A stretch of 64,000 nucleotides of DNA from Nemophila menziesii (lineage: Eukaryota; Streptophyta; Magnoliopsida; Boraginales; Hydrophyllaceae), in the NCBI GenBank assembly GCA_029959085.1, contig JARWIR010000014.1:9532001-9596000 (forward strand), read 5' to 3'. Under the pieces are notes generated by a model. It ran no database searches. It had not been told where the DNA came from and was given only the letters and a program-made list of their open reading frames with translations. The position numbers were made by a program, and so were the translations under genes. Shown one piece after another: positions 33,691 to 45,600 of the stretch (positions are counted from its first letter, which is position 1; each line of letters begins with the position of its first letter).

Positions 33691-35643
33691 ATAGTATTAT
33701 TACTAGAGAATAGAATCTAAAGTACTCAAACACTTATCATAAATGTTATCATACACATATTATAATTTCTTTGATATTATAATATCAACCTTGTTCATTT
33801 TCGGACGAAAAATTATTTATTTCGTTTGTGGAAGAAAAATTATTTAACTATTTTTATAAGTAATAGGTAAATTTTAACAAAAAAAAAATAGAAGGTAGCT
33901 TGATGAAAATTGAATTTTTTAAATATTTTTTGTATGTTTAAAATATATTATATTGCCGCTCCCGTATCAAAGCATTTTTGAAGTTGTCAAACCGCATAAT
34001 TGAATCGTATTGGTGTGTTTGTTGACAAAACATTAAGTATATAATTGCTTATTTCACGAGAGTGTCGAGAATTACGTATAAGTATTACAGGTTCAAGATA
34101 ACATGGAAATTCTATAGAAGCAGATCTTTAGATCCCTGAAGGAAGATAAAATGAATTACTGAAGATGATCAAGTGAACGAGTTGCTAAAGTGATGACAAA
34201 CAGACCTTCAAAGTAGCCTCAAAACCAGACCATCAAAGAGCATTAGAAAATAAGCCAAGGAAATAGGTTATCAGACCTCCGAGTTGAAAGACACTAGATT
34301 GTCATAGAGCATCCGATGGAAGAGCTATGAAACAAAGATTTATGGACCCTTAACTGCACCAGAGACGGATTACTGAAGAGCATCTGAAGAAGAGCCAAGG
34401 AAATTGAAGGATGGATTTTTGAGCATTTTGAGTTGCTTTTCGTTAATATTTGAAGACTCGAGTCCAGTGGACACCCAAGGAAGAGATAGAAAGTACATAA
34501 TAAGCAAGAAGATAACATATGGAAAGGTCTGAATGTAGTAGTTGGAAAAGAGATTTAAAAGATTCGTTTGAAGACCGGAGACCATGAATGACTTGCAATC
34601 CATCCAAGAAGGGTGTGGATACCTGGGAAGTAAAAATTCATCCAATGAGGAGTTGACATGTGGATTGATCAGTTGGAGAGTTTTTACATATAAATATGAG
34701 CTCTCAAGATATTCAAAAGTGTCTATTTTATACACTAAAATTGAAGCATTCAAAAGTATATCTTCAAATGGACCCCCATATCAATCCATAGTCAAAATAT
34801 TTATAGTGATTTCTATTTAGCCCATATTCATAATCAAATACTCAAAGAGTAGTATATATGCTAGGTAAATTAGGCTTAATCTGTAAACCTTAGGGGTGCT
34901 CTTGGTCTAGTGAAAAATGTGATCTTCCATAAATTAGACAATAGTGGTTTTAGACCTTGTCAAGGTGTAGACACAAGTTGAGAGATTATGTGATGTGTGA
35001 AGTAATATATCAAGAGTATATATTTTTGTGCTTGTGTGGATATACAAGGGAAGGATTCACGGGCGTGGAAGTGACAAAAGAGATTGTAAAGATTTTCACT
35101 CTCGCCTTTAAAAGACATCGGAGATTCTAGAGAAAGATCTTGAATTTCCTAAGCACGCATAGACCTTAGGCGGTGGGCTAATCTTACGTGATCTGAACCT
35201 CTATGAATTTCATGCTCGTTTTCTCTTCCATAACTCTTTACTTTTGTGCATGATAAGTATTTTTATTGCCTTGATATACGTCTTTATGTCTTAGTCATAT
35301 ATTTTTGCATGCTTAGTACTTGTATAATTGTCTCTTCAGTTACTGGTTAGTATTCATTCATTGAGCATATACTCTAAGTGCTTGATAGAGTGTTCCACTG
35401 ATATATCATAACTCTTGTGTACTTCTAACCAATATATCTAAAATCCTAAGAAGATTTGATTTTTAGATAGATTCAAATGAAGTCGATTGAGATCTCATAC
35501 GTTTTATTCATCACATCTTTTAGTACCATTATTAGGCAACAAAACTTTATATAGCCCTTTTTAGAGTTGGACTTTTACCTAGGGGTGAATGTGTGATATG
35601 TTATTCATTGATGCATTACACCAGATTAATGAGTCAGGGCCCA
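33691..35643. other. Unclassified interval, possible retroelement LTR or promoter
   Basis: No coding sequence is supported. 34080-34640 has loosely repeated AAGAGCnAnGGAA and GATGGAAGAGC phrases. A TATA-like TATAAATATGAGCTCTC lies at 34690, followed by a low-complexity leader. The layout could be an old LTR, but no partner repeat, PBS or PPT is seen. Gypsy-3 inserts at its right end. Confidence 0.35.
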
Positions 35644-37152
35644 TGATGTCTCCTCATTTGTGAGAATAAAATCTATTTCCGAGACACCATTTTAGGCGTA
35701 TTTATTAGTTTATAGGTTGATTTTCACATGATTTAGTACACTTTCCTATTTTGGGTCTTGATTTGATTATTTATTATTTTTAGAGCATATTGGGTTTAAT
35801 TATTTATTTAGTGTGAAGCTTTAGAGATATATGGTAATTAATTAGAGTCCAAGTTGTTTCAAAGAGCTAAAAGAAAGAAGATAAACATGGAAATTGAAGA
35901 TAAGGAAGTAAAAGCTAAAAATATGGAAAAGGAAAAGCTGCCTTAAATCTGAATTCCTGCACCTACGACCACAAATCAGCTTATATCTTAAAATCGTTGA
36001 GGAATCTGGAGAAACGATCAAGAGCAAACTTAAAGTTCTTTCCGAGACGATGAATTTCGACTACTCATATGCGTCAATCGGATGAGTATTGAAGCTGCTA
36101 GGACCAAAACAAAAACGGGGCTGATTCCATGTTTTTGGGCTACGAATTTGAGTTGGCTAGGAGCCCAATATTTACCTTTTTCTTCAAGAAAACGATTAGG
36201 TCAACCTATACACTATAAATAAAGCCTCTTAACACTAGAAAATCATCCTTGGTGAAACCCTAAACCAAGAGGAAGCTTACAACACAAGAAAAGAAGTCTG
36301 GAAGGAGCTGTTCATCAATAATGTCTTCTCAACCTTTGAATTTGTAATTAATTTCTTTCTTTTCTTCCATTAGTATGAACTAAATTTCTATTAGCTTGAG
36401 TTTTAGCATATATGTATGAACCGTAGTTTTGGTTTACATCTATCTAATTTGGGAATTCTATGTTTTAAATTGAATTATTGTTTTTATTCTCTGTTTATGC
36501 GTTTGGATTTATATTATGTGTTCTAGTGGATCGCAACCATATAGAATTACCATCTAGTAGTTAGGTCACCATTGACAACAGTGTTTAATTACATGTTTAG
36601 CACATAACGTCTAGTGTACGGTTTAGATCTGACAAATCAACCTGACTATATAATCACCATGGTTTAGTGTATTGCTATTTTACTAATTGCAGGATCAGTT
36701 TGCTCAGGACTCCTTATTGACACAGGTAAATCATATTTAAAACTACCTAGCGCAATTGAAACCGATTATTGAAATACTACATAATTCATCCTTACATGTT
36801 TAGAACGGCAAAACTAGTGGGGATTACATGCTATTGACTCAAGCTAAACTCTCATACTACTTTTTCTCTTGCATTTATCTTCTGTCTTTACTTTATTAGT
36901 TTAATTTAGTTAATTAAAAACCAAATAAAAAACTATTTGTCTTTACTTTTTCTGCGTTTTATTTGTTCTAGCTTTTAATATTTGCACTCGATTATTGCAT
37001 AAGATTCCCCTAACCTTCGTAGTCTCTGCGGAACGAATCTTACTTATTTATTAAAACTTGCATACGATCTGTATACTTTCAGAACCGTGCTAGATTAGGG
37101 TGATTAATTGCACTTATTTATATTCTATTTTATCATACCCTAGTCGACACCA
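35644..37152 (+). repeat. Gypsy-3 5' LTR
   Basis: 1509 bp, from TGATGTCTCCTCATTTGTG to TAGTCGACACCA. It is similar throughout to soloLTR-a. The spacer AGTTTT and the PBS follow. No 3' LTR is in the window. Confidence 0.9.
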
Positions 37153-37158
37153 AGTTTT

Positions 37159-37166
37159 TGGCGCCG
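37159..37166 (+). other. Gypsy-3 primer binding site, 5' half (split)
   Basis: TGGCGCCG ends at 37166, where Gypsy-4 begins. The missing part CTGCCGGGGA resumes at 49987 after the second CGCCG. Rejoined it is a tRNA-Asp type site with one mismatch. Confidence 0.92.
37162..37166. repeat. Gypsy-4 target-site duplication, left copy (CGCCG)
   Basis: It is identical to 49982-49986 and lies inside the Gypsy-3 primer binding site. Confidence 0.93.
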
Positions 37167-38715
37167 TGGTGGTCCTTTGTGTGTTCTAAATAAATGCAAA
37201 TAATAATCGAACCACAACCGCAAGTGTACGGTTGTCCCAAGTAGTAATTCTGATAATCAGATTCGTTCCAAGGACGGATGGTTGATCACAATGTTTATGC
37301 AAATAGCGATTGATGCACTTATGAAAATGAAAGAGGATAAATTGTTTGTTTTGGTTTTGTTTATTATAACTAAATGAAAGATAAAATAAAAAGATAAGAC
37401 GCAAGTAAAATGTATGAAAACGCAATATGAGATGTAGTACTTGAGAACGCAAGGATCCTCCTAATTTTACTTTCTAACTTATGTTGTTTAAGGGTTAAAT
37501 CAGTCAATTACAATGGTCGGGATTCTAATATCCTTATACCCCCGTCAGGGTGGACTATAAGGCGATCCTAAAGTGTCACTAGTCCCGTCAGGGTAAATAT
37601 GATCCACCGTTGGATGATTAAGATTTATTACCACATTGGCCCTAGGATTAACTAAGTTCGTCAGAATCAATAGTTTTTATCCTAGATTGAACAATTATTT
37701 CTGTACCTAAACCCCCCGTCAGGATGATCCATACGTCACATATATGGAATAGCTTAGATACTAATACCTAATTTTAGTTCGCGACTCTAAAATCAGTAAA
37801 CATTCACAAATTGTCGAAAAGAGTAAAAGCCCTAATTTAATTTAATTCAATAAAAACCCAAATTCAACATTCGTTATAATAATAAAATCAAGATTCACCC
37901 ATTGTTTTGTTCTCAAGCACTAATGAAAGCTTAGCTCATATTAAAATTAAAAACTAAATAAAAAGAAATGGAATTCATATTGTTTACAAAATTAAAATAC
38001 GAAAAGAACCTAATTTCCGGAATTGGAATGACTACGAACGGAGCTATAGACCCACTCCAGCTCTTGTAGCTTCTTCTTTCTTCCTTCTGTTGCTTCTCTC
38101 TGGTGTTTAATCTTGTGGAATGTGAATTGTGTGAAAAATAGAAGTCCAGACCTCCTTTTATAAGTAAAAATTCGGACTAGGGCTTGGACCAGAAAATAAA
38201 AGCCTAATTAAATGTCCAAGCCCACTTTCTAAGCCCAAAATCCCGTAACTGATGATAGGCCTTCACTAAAACAGCTTTTCCCGATGCGTTACAACTCCGA
38301 TTGACCTCATTCCAGTTGCTAAAGTTCCGTAACTCGATAAGGAATGATTTCTCTTCAAAGGTCAGCGGCTAAATCATCGCTTAAGCACCTCGAAATCAGC
38401 AATCTATGGCCTGGAAAGTGGATTTTCAGCTCTAAAAATAATATCTTCGGGATTTGTCTTCAAGTCTTGACTCTAATTCACGATCTTTGACTTTCTCCTC
38501 GGATTCCTCTCCTAGCTAACATCTAAAACCTGTAAACTTTACACTAAAAATACCAATATTACGCGCAAAAGTTTAATAAATTAAAAATGCTAGAAATAAA
38601 AAGGTAATTCCGGATTATTGCAAATTTAGTCCAAAAGTCTATCATATTAATCAAATAAACACCAAAAATGATGTCTTCCCAAGGGTCTAAAATAAGAACA
38701 ATTAGGGAGACATCA
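37167..38715 (-). repeat. Gypsy-4 3' LTR
   Basis: 1549 bp, plus sense TGGTGGTCCTTTGTG to GGGAGACATCA. Differences from the 5' LTR that I noticed include a 1-bp insertion in GATGTCTTCCC (38670) and substitutions near 37734, 38018, 38110 and 38219. Confidence 0.95.
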
Positions 38716-38728
38716 AGACCCCCAACTC
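38716..38728 (-). other. Gypsy-4 polypurine tract
   Basis: The minus strand reads GAGTTGGGGGTCT directly before the 3' LTR start TGATGTCTTCC-type end. The Gypsy-2 equivalent is ATTGGGGTCT. Confidence 0.88.
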
Positions 38729-40189
38729 AAACCTTTGTCGTCCCGACAAAGTAAAACAAAACAAAGGGGTAGAAGTAAGCGTATAAACAAGTAGAAGCTA
38801 GCAAATAAACCCTAAAGCAATTCTCAAAATAAATCTCATATAGCAAACTCTAGAAACTAATATACACATACACTAATCATGCAACATCAAACCTAAATAA
38901 TCTCAATCATAAAATTAAAGTCGCAATGCTTGAAGGTTACACTTGTACTCATCTCTGTATGATGGCTATAGGGTGGTCATTAATCCTAAATCGCTTTGAA
39001 CGCTCCACCTAGTGTATTCCCTATCAACAGAATCATAAATTCACTACGCACTTAGGAATCACGAGGTCTTTACGGTTATAATATTGGCTTAAGGACGGGT
39101 GTGGATGTATATTTGGTAAATTTGAAGTGAGCTTTTGGCTCTCTCCTCACTTACCATCAACAGTGTCCTCGAGCTTGAGTTAACGCTCAAAAAGATGTTC
39201 TCACTCACCCATATACGCAATAATTTAGCGTCCCATGTCTTCCCACTATAAATAAGATGATTTTCAGAAAATTCCACTTTGCCGGATGTTTTATTCATTC
39301 ATATTTTTCTTTTTCTTTTCTTTTTTTTTCTTTTTTTTTGTACAGGAGCAAACCGGGTTCCCGGTTTTGACGAATTCGGGTTCCCGGTTCCTACTGTATG
39401 GATTTTCATTTTTTTTTTTTTTTTTTTTTTCATTTTTTTTTCATTCCCGGCAAAGGGTTACAAGTATATATCATCTGTAATTGTGCTACAATACAAAAAC
39501 ACATCGATCCCAACCCATTAAATTCCCCATATGTGGTCCCACCACCCCAAACTCAAGCTCGAGACATGTCTCAGGATTGTGATTCAAGTGCGGGTCATAT
39601 GGTCATGCCTAATAATCTAAGGGATAATGTCTTATATCGTGGCTACAAAGAAAAGGCTAAAGGCTCAAAGTGGGCTAAGACGGATAATAATTAATACAAG
39701 GGATAGAAGGCTAAAAAGGCACAAATGGCTAACAAAGAACTGCCCCTATCATTTTCCTAAGTACATAGCTTGTCTTTAGTTCATATCTAGGTGGGTTCTC
39801 TACTAATTAGGATTTCACGTTCTACACACCAAACATATTCCTTGAGTACAAGCTTACTTCATTTGCATTGTTAATTAATTTTTCCTATCAATTACCTATG
39901 TTCGCATGCAATTGTAAGTGCGTTTTATATCAATCCATAAAGTCCACTATTTACTATCATAGATTCATCAAAAGTATGCTTAAAGGGATATTTAAAAATT
40001 TCTATAGTCAAACGCAACTCCGAAAATTCTTTTATTGAAAGCAAATAAAGTAAATAACACATAAAAAACTGGGATGAGGCAACGAACCCCACCCCAAACT
40101 CAAAAATGAGTCGTGTCCCCACGACTCGAAAAGACTCAATAAAGCATTTAAACTAATATACACTAAGAGGAAAGTTTAGAAAACGTATC
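38729..40189 (-). other. Gypsy-4 3' untranslated region
   Basis: No coding sequence. It shares blocks in the same order with Gypsy-2 18115-19739, including GTGATTCAAGTGCGGGTCAT at 39580 and the CGTGTCCCCACGACTCG hairpin-like phrase near 40110. Two AACCGGGTTCCCGGTT-type palindromes at 39350-39390 match the array at 41895-42440. A poly-T run is at 39409-39430. Confidence 0.75.
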
Positions 40190-41506
40190 TTAACCAGCGC
40201 GAGGCTGGTTATCGGTGTTGCGTTCTGGACCTTTATCTCGCGTAACAGCATCATAAATCGCGTTTTGAAGTGTATTTACGCCTAGGATTAAATTTCGAAG
40301 TAGGTCCAATTCTTTTGTAACGTTTCCCAAGGTAGCAATCATCCTCTCCTGATTCTCTTCCAACACCTGAATCTTCGCTTCCAACTCAGGTACAATTTTC
40401 GCTTTCTTTGATTGAGGAGTTCTTGGACTTCTTGTAGCTCGTGTTGCTTCTTCATGGATGTTCTTGATTGTGCTCAAAGCTATACTCACACCAACTGAAA
40501 CAATATCAATATCTGCGTCCTTACGCGGAATCTTTGCGTCTAAACACAACTGAGTAATAGTACAAGGAAACTTCAGATTTTGTTGTTTCATTGGTGATTT
40601 CGCGAACTCCATGATTGTATCATAAATGATCTTAGCAACATCAAATGGTTTCTCCTCCAAAATACACTTAATAACAAATATGTGCTCTTTCTTCAACTCG
40701 GAAGTGTGTTTAATACCAAAGAAAGTGGGTATTATGAAACGAGACCAAACCTTAGCACGAGGTGTCAAACTACTGCTGTAAAACTGTCCAGGATACCTTT
40801 CACCTTCAGGAATTGGGCTAGTCCCATTAACAAGCACGGTCCCCCAAAGGGATTCAAAATCAAAAGAAGGGTCATTAAGAGTTTCTTGGAAGGGGCATGT
40901 TCCAGAAAAGTTGGGTAGTTTCAATGATTTCCGAATACGTTCAATAGAGAAAGGAACTACCTTTTTGCGGATATCAATGGCATCATGGGAGGTAGCTAAA
41001 CCTTCGTAAAATTCTCGCACAAAAGTAGGAATAAACTCAAGCTTCCTTTCTTGTAACGCCTTCCAACCAAACTTAGCACATGTCACAGCATATTCCTTGT
41101 AATCACTACTCATAATACCCTTAGGAAAATTCGTCTCCTCACCAAATTTCAAAAATTCAATTCTTTCACGAACCTGAGTATTCCAATAAGTGTAAACCCT
41201 CTTAGGCTTGTGGGCCCACATCTTCATACGCGGAGGTTTCGTAACGGGTGCTTCCGGAATCTCTTGTTCAGTTTCCTTCTCAATGTTCTTCGCAATTTCC
41301 TCTTCTGGTTCCTTCTCACTTTCAATCTCATCAATCAATCTTCTTTTTAGACCTGTGATTTCTTTTCTGTTAGAATCAAGCTTAACTTCGTCAATTTTTC
41401 GTTTAGGACGCGAATCAGGAATCTCAATAGCTTGTTCTTGAGAACCACCAATGGTGGTCTTTCTTCTAGGAGCAGTTCTTCGGAAATCACCGGTTCTGTT
41501 AGTCAT
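40190..41506 (-). CDS. Gypsy-4 ORF3 (438 aa), putative plant transposon protein
   Basis: An intact frame starting MTNRTGDFRRTAPRRK. The N-terminal about 110 residues are charged with basic clusters (RPKRK, LKRR) that could be nuclear signals. The middle (about 135-335) has IPTFVREFYEGLAT, VVPFSIERIRKSLKLPN, LTPRAKVWSRFIIPTFFG, HIFVIKCILEEKPFDVAKII and LKFPCTITQLCLDAKIP. This pattern is that of the Pfam 'putative plant transposon protein' family (Transposase_32, PF20167) found with Athila-type elements. A coiled coil follows at about 365-410. There is no transmembrane segment, so it is not an obvious envelope-like protein. It lies 1.2 kb downstream of pol on the same strand, and splicing or a subgenomic transcript would be needed to express it. 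Function unknown. Confidence 0.75.
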   Translation of the reverse strand: MTNRTGDFRRTAPRRKTTIGGSQEQAIEIPDSRPKRKIDEVKLDSNRKEITGLKRRLIDEIESEKEPEEEIAKNIEKETEQEIPEAPVTKPPRMKMWAHKPKRVYTYWNTQVRERIEFLKFGEETNFPKGIMSSDYKEYAVTCAKFGWKALQERKLEFIPTFVREFYEGLATSHDAIDIRKKVVPFSIERIRKSLKLPNFSGTCPFQETLNDPSFDFESLWGTVLVNGTSPIPEGERYPGQFYSSSLTPRAKVWSRFIIPTFFGIKHTSELKKEHIFVIKCILEEKPFDVAKIIYDTIMEFAKSPMKQQNLKFPCTITQLCLDAKIPRKDADIDIVSVGVSIALSTIKNIHEEATRATRSPRTPQSKKAKIVPELEAKIQVLEENQERMIATLGNVTKELDLLRNLILGVNTLQNAIYDAVTRDKGPERNTDNQPRAG

Positions 41507-41894
41507 CTCTTTTCACCCCAAACTCAAAACTTCAAATAATGAAAAACTTAGGGAAAAGTTAAGAATTTTGATGTTTTGAGGTTTAAGAATTTAAGAACTA
41601 GGTGAAATATGAGATGGGTCTTGGTTAATTTGTATGGGAGAAGAAAGAATTGGGTTTAATTTAAGGAATTAGATGAAGAAGAATCTTGGGAAAAACTAAG
41701 GATTTGATGTTATATTGGAGAGGAGGTGAGTTGAGCTTATGTTTTTGTGGTGAAAGAGGGTAGGATTTGATGATATATAGTGTTTTGGTAGATGAATTTC
41801 GGAGGTGGGGAGGCTATTGGTGCGTTTTAGGTAAATACTTGCAAAAGAGGCTAAGAAAACTAGGTTAAAATACCCAAAACCGCCTCTCACAGCT

Positions 41895-42440
41895 TTCAAA
41901 CCGGGTTCCCGGTTTTGGCAAACCGGGTTCCCGGTTCCGCGTCGCTGTGACGGCGCGGAAAAATAATTGTGGACTTTTTTTTTTTTTTTTTTTCGAAACG
42001 CACCAAAACGCTGGACCCCAAGACGCGGGGTCAGGGATTTTACTCGCCGAAACCGGGTACCCGGTTCTGTGGAATGCGGGTTCCCGGAATTTCTCGATGG
42101 CGCGAGTCAAAACGCGCCAAAACGCAGCACCTCAAAACGCTGGACCAGAGAAATTTGAAGACAACAGCTCCGAAACCGGGTACCCGGTTCTGCCAAATGC
42201 GGGTACCCGGATTGTGTCGATGGCGCGAATCAAAACGCACGAAAACGCAAGTCATTAAGACGCTGGGTCAGGGATTTTAAGAAGTCACAGCACCAAAACC
42301 GGGTACCCGGTTTTGCCAAATGCGGGTTCCCGGTTCCGACGCTGTGGCATTACCCCAAAACGCCAAGTGTTGCGTTAAAATGGTTGGTACCAGCTCCAAA
42401 ACCGGGTTCCCGGTTTTGCGAAACCGGGTTCCCGTTTTCT
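41895..42440. repeat. GGGTTCCCGG/GGGTACCCGG palindrome array in Gypsy-4
   Basis: About ten copies of a 10-16 bp palindrome (AACCGGGTTCCCGGTT or AACCGGGTACCCGGTT), mostly in pairs about 22-25 bp apart, at 41898-41938, 42049-42090, 42173-42211, 42297-42334 and 42399-42437. The middle pairs sit in tandem units of about 120 bp that also share AAAACGC, GACGCTGG and GTCAGGGATTTTA phrases. The sequence lies between pol and ORF3. A poly-T run is at 41976-41993. Confidence 0.88.
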
Positions 42441-42670
42441 CCTGGACATCCAACCAATTTTTCTTCTGTTTTCGCCAAATCGACCCCAAACTCAAGTCCT
42501 TTTTACCCCTGAAATCATCAAAAACAACTACCCTTCCTCATTTCTTAATAAAAACAATAAAATTACGAAAATCAAACTAATCTAAATTGCAAAAATGTAA
42601 AAACTCAGCTAATATACAAGTAATTGGCTTTTGTTTAACGTCGTTAAGCTCGACGGGTTACCTCACGCTT

Positions 42671-45600
42671 CTAAGGATTCTCGAGGAGATACATGACCTC
42701 CCCGGGATGTGGATCTTCCGAGCGATTGGTATCTTCACCTCCATGGTATATCTTTAATCTGTGACCGTTAACCATAAAGGTACGGTTCTCTAGCGGATGT
42801 TCTATTTCTATCGCCCCATGAGGTGTAACTTTGGTCACTATGTATGGACCTGACCACTTAGATCTTAACTTACCCGGAAAATTGCTGAACTTTGAATTAT
42901 ACTTTAATACTTTTTGCCCTACTTCAAAGTTCTTTGGACGAATCCGATTGTCATGCCATTTCTTTGTGTTTTCTTTGTAAAGTTTGGCATTTTCATAAGC
43001 ATGCAACCGGAATTCGTCAAGTTCATTAAGCTTCATCATACGATTCTTTCCGGCTAAGATAGGATCTAAGTTCAACTGCGCGATTGCCCAATAGGCACCC
43101 ATTTCAAGCTCTAAAGGTAAGTGACAAGCCTTACCATACACCATACGATAAGGAGATGCACCTACTGGAGTCTTAAACGCAGTACGATAGGCCCACAACG
43201 CATCATCTAACTTCATTGACCAATCTTTTCTTGTAGGACCAACGGTTTTCTCTAGGATTGACTTGACTTCACGGTTCGAAACCTCAGCTTGACCATTGGA
43301 TTGTGGATGGTATGCAGTAGATACACGGTGTCTGACTCCATATTTCTCTAGAATAGTCTTCAGATATCTATTAACGAAATGAGATCCTCCATCGCTAATA
43401 ATCACTCTAGGTGTGCCATGTCTAGTAAAAATATGTGACTTCAAGAACTTAATCACCACTCGTGAATCATTAGTAGGTAAAGCCACCGCTTCTACCCACT
43501 TAGACACATAATCAACAGCCAATAAGATATAGAGGTTACCATTTGAAGGAACGAAAGGACCCATAAAGTCTATGCCCCACACATCAAATATCTCAACCTC
43601 TAACACATTATTACGCGGCATCTCATCCCTCTTAGATATGTTTCCGGTAAACTGGCATCTCGTACATTTCTTAACATATTCATGACAATCTTTTATAAGA
43701 GAAGGCCAGTAAAAACCTGATTGAAATACCTTTGCAGCAGTTCTGTCTCCTTTGAAATGTCCTCCATATAATGAATCATGGCATCCAGCTATAATGGCTT
43801 GAGTCTCTTCCCTTGCTACACATCTTCGTATCATTTGGTCAGCACAAACTTTATAGAGGAACGGATCCTCCCAAAAGAACTGTCTAGCACGATGAGCTAA
43901 CCTCTTTCTTTCTTGATAAGTAGAACCTTCAGGAAAAACACCACTCACCACTAAATTCGCAATATCTGCATACCACGGAGCCTCATAATCTCGAACAACG
44001 AATAAACTCTCATCAGGAAACTCTTCTCTAACTGCTTCAGTACCACTATTCATCTCTGAACCCTCTAAACGCGAGAGATGATCTGCAACCTGATTCTCAC
44101 AACCCTTTCTATCTTTGATCTCTAAATCGAACTCTTGAAGCAATAACACCCATCTGATTAACCTTGGTTTCGCATCTTTCTTCTCCATAAGAACTCTGAT
44201 CGCGGAATGATCTGTATAAACAATAACTTTCGCTCCAAGAAGATAAGAGCGAAATTTATCAAACGAATAGACAACTGCTAGCAACTCTTTTTCTGTAACT
44301 GTGTAATTAATCTGAGCACCACTAAAAGTTTTACTAGCATAGTAAATAGAATGAAAGACTTTCTCTTTCCTCTGTCCTAATACAGCTCCCATACACAAAT
44401 CACTCGCATCACACATAACCTCAAACGGTAAATTCCAATCTGGAGGTAACACTATAGGAGCAGAAATAAGCTTTTCTTTGATTGCTTTGAAGGCCGTTAA
44501 ACAAGCTTCATCAAAAAGGAATTTGCAATCATTTTCGAGTAAGTTGCATAGCGGTTTAGCAATCTTAGAAAAATCTTTAATAAAACGCCTATAAAAGCCA
44601 GCATGGCCAAGAAAACTCCTTACCCCTTTAACAGAAACAGGAGGGGGAAGAGTTTTAATTACCTCTATCTTTGCTATATCAACTTCTAAACCAACACTCG
44701 AAACTTTGTGACCCAGAACAATACCTTCGCGAACCATGAAGTGACACTTCTCCCAGTTGAGCACCAAATCTGTTTCCTTGCATCTCACTAACACTTTCTC
44801 CAAGTTATCCAAACATATATCAAAATCATCACCAAACACGGAGAAATCATCCATGAACACTTCAAGGAAATTATCTATCATGTCCCAGAAGATGGCCATC
44901 ATACACCTTTGAAAAGTAGCGGGAGCGTTACACAACCCAAATGGCATTCTGCGATATGCAAAAGTACCAAATGGGCATGTAAAGGTAGTCTTATGTTGAT
45001 CTTCTGGAGCCACGTAAATCTGATTGTACCCGGAGTAACCATCCAAGAAACAGTAATATTCCCTTCCGGCTAATTTGTCTAACATCTGATCGATGAAGGG
45101 CAAGGGGAAATGATCTTTTCAGGTGGCCTTGTTCAGCTTTCTGTAATCCATGCAAACTCTCCATCCAACTACCGTTCTTGAAGGAATCGCTTCATTTTTA
45201 TCATTAAGAACTGTTGTAATTCCTCCTTTCTTCGGTACACACTGAACTGGACTCACCCATTCACTACTCGAAATGGGATAAATAATCCCCGCATCTAAAA
45301 GCTTAATCACCTCCTTCTTCACCACATCCTTCATGGCTGGCATTAATCTTCTCTGACCTTCAACTGAGCGTGCATTGACATCTTCTAGTATGATTTTGTG
45401 TTGACAATAGGATGGACTAATGCCTTTGATATCGGCAATTGTCCAACCTATTGCTTCTTTGTTGGCTCTTAACACACGCAACAGTTTATCTTCTTGAGGA
45501 CCTGTTAAATTAGCTGAAACAATAACAGGTAGAGTTTCATTAGTACCCAAATAAGCATACCTCAAGTGTGCTGGCAATGGTTTTTCTTCCAACTCCGGAG

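Noticed and set aside
37186..37452. 88-codon frame identical at 37186-37452 and 48453-48719
   Set aside because: It is duplicated only because it lies in both LTRs of Gypsy-4; composition is low complexity and it is not kept in soloLTR-c.
45119..45121. Two separate genes at 42671-45103 and 45119-48304
   Set aside because: Both are in the same frame, separated only by one TGA and six codons inside the RT domain, so they are one polyprotein gene.
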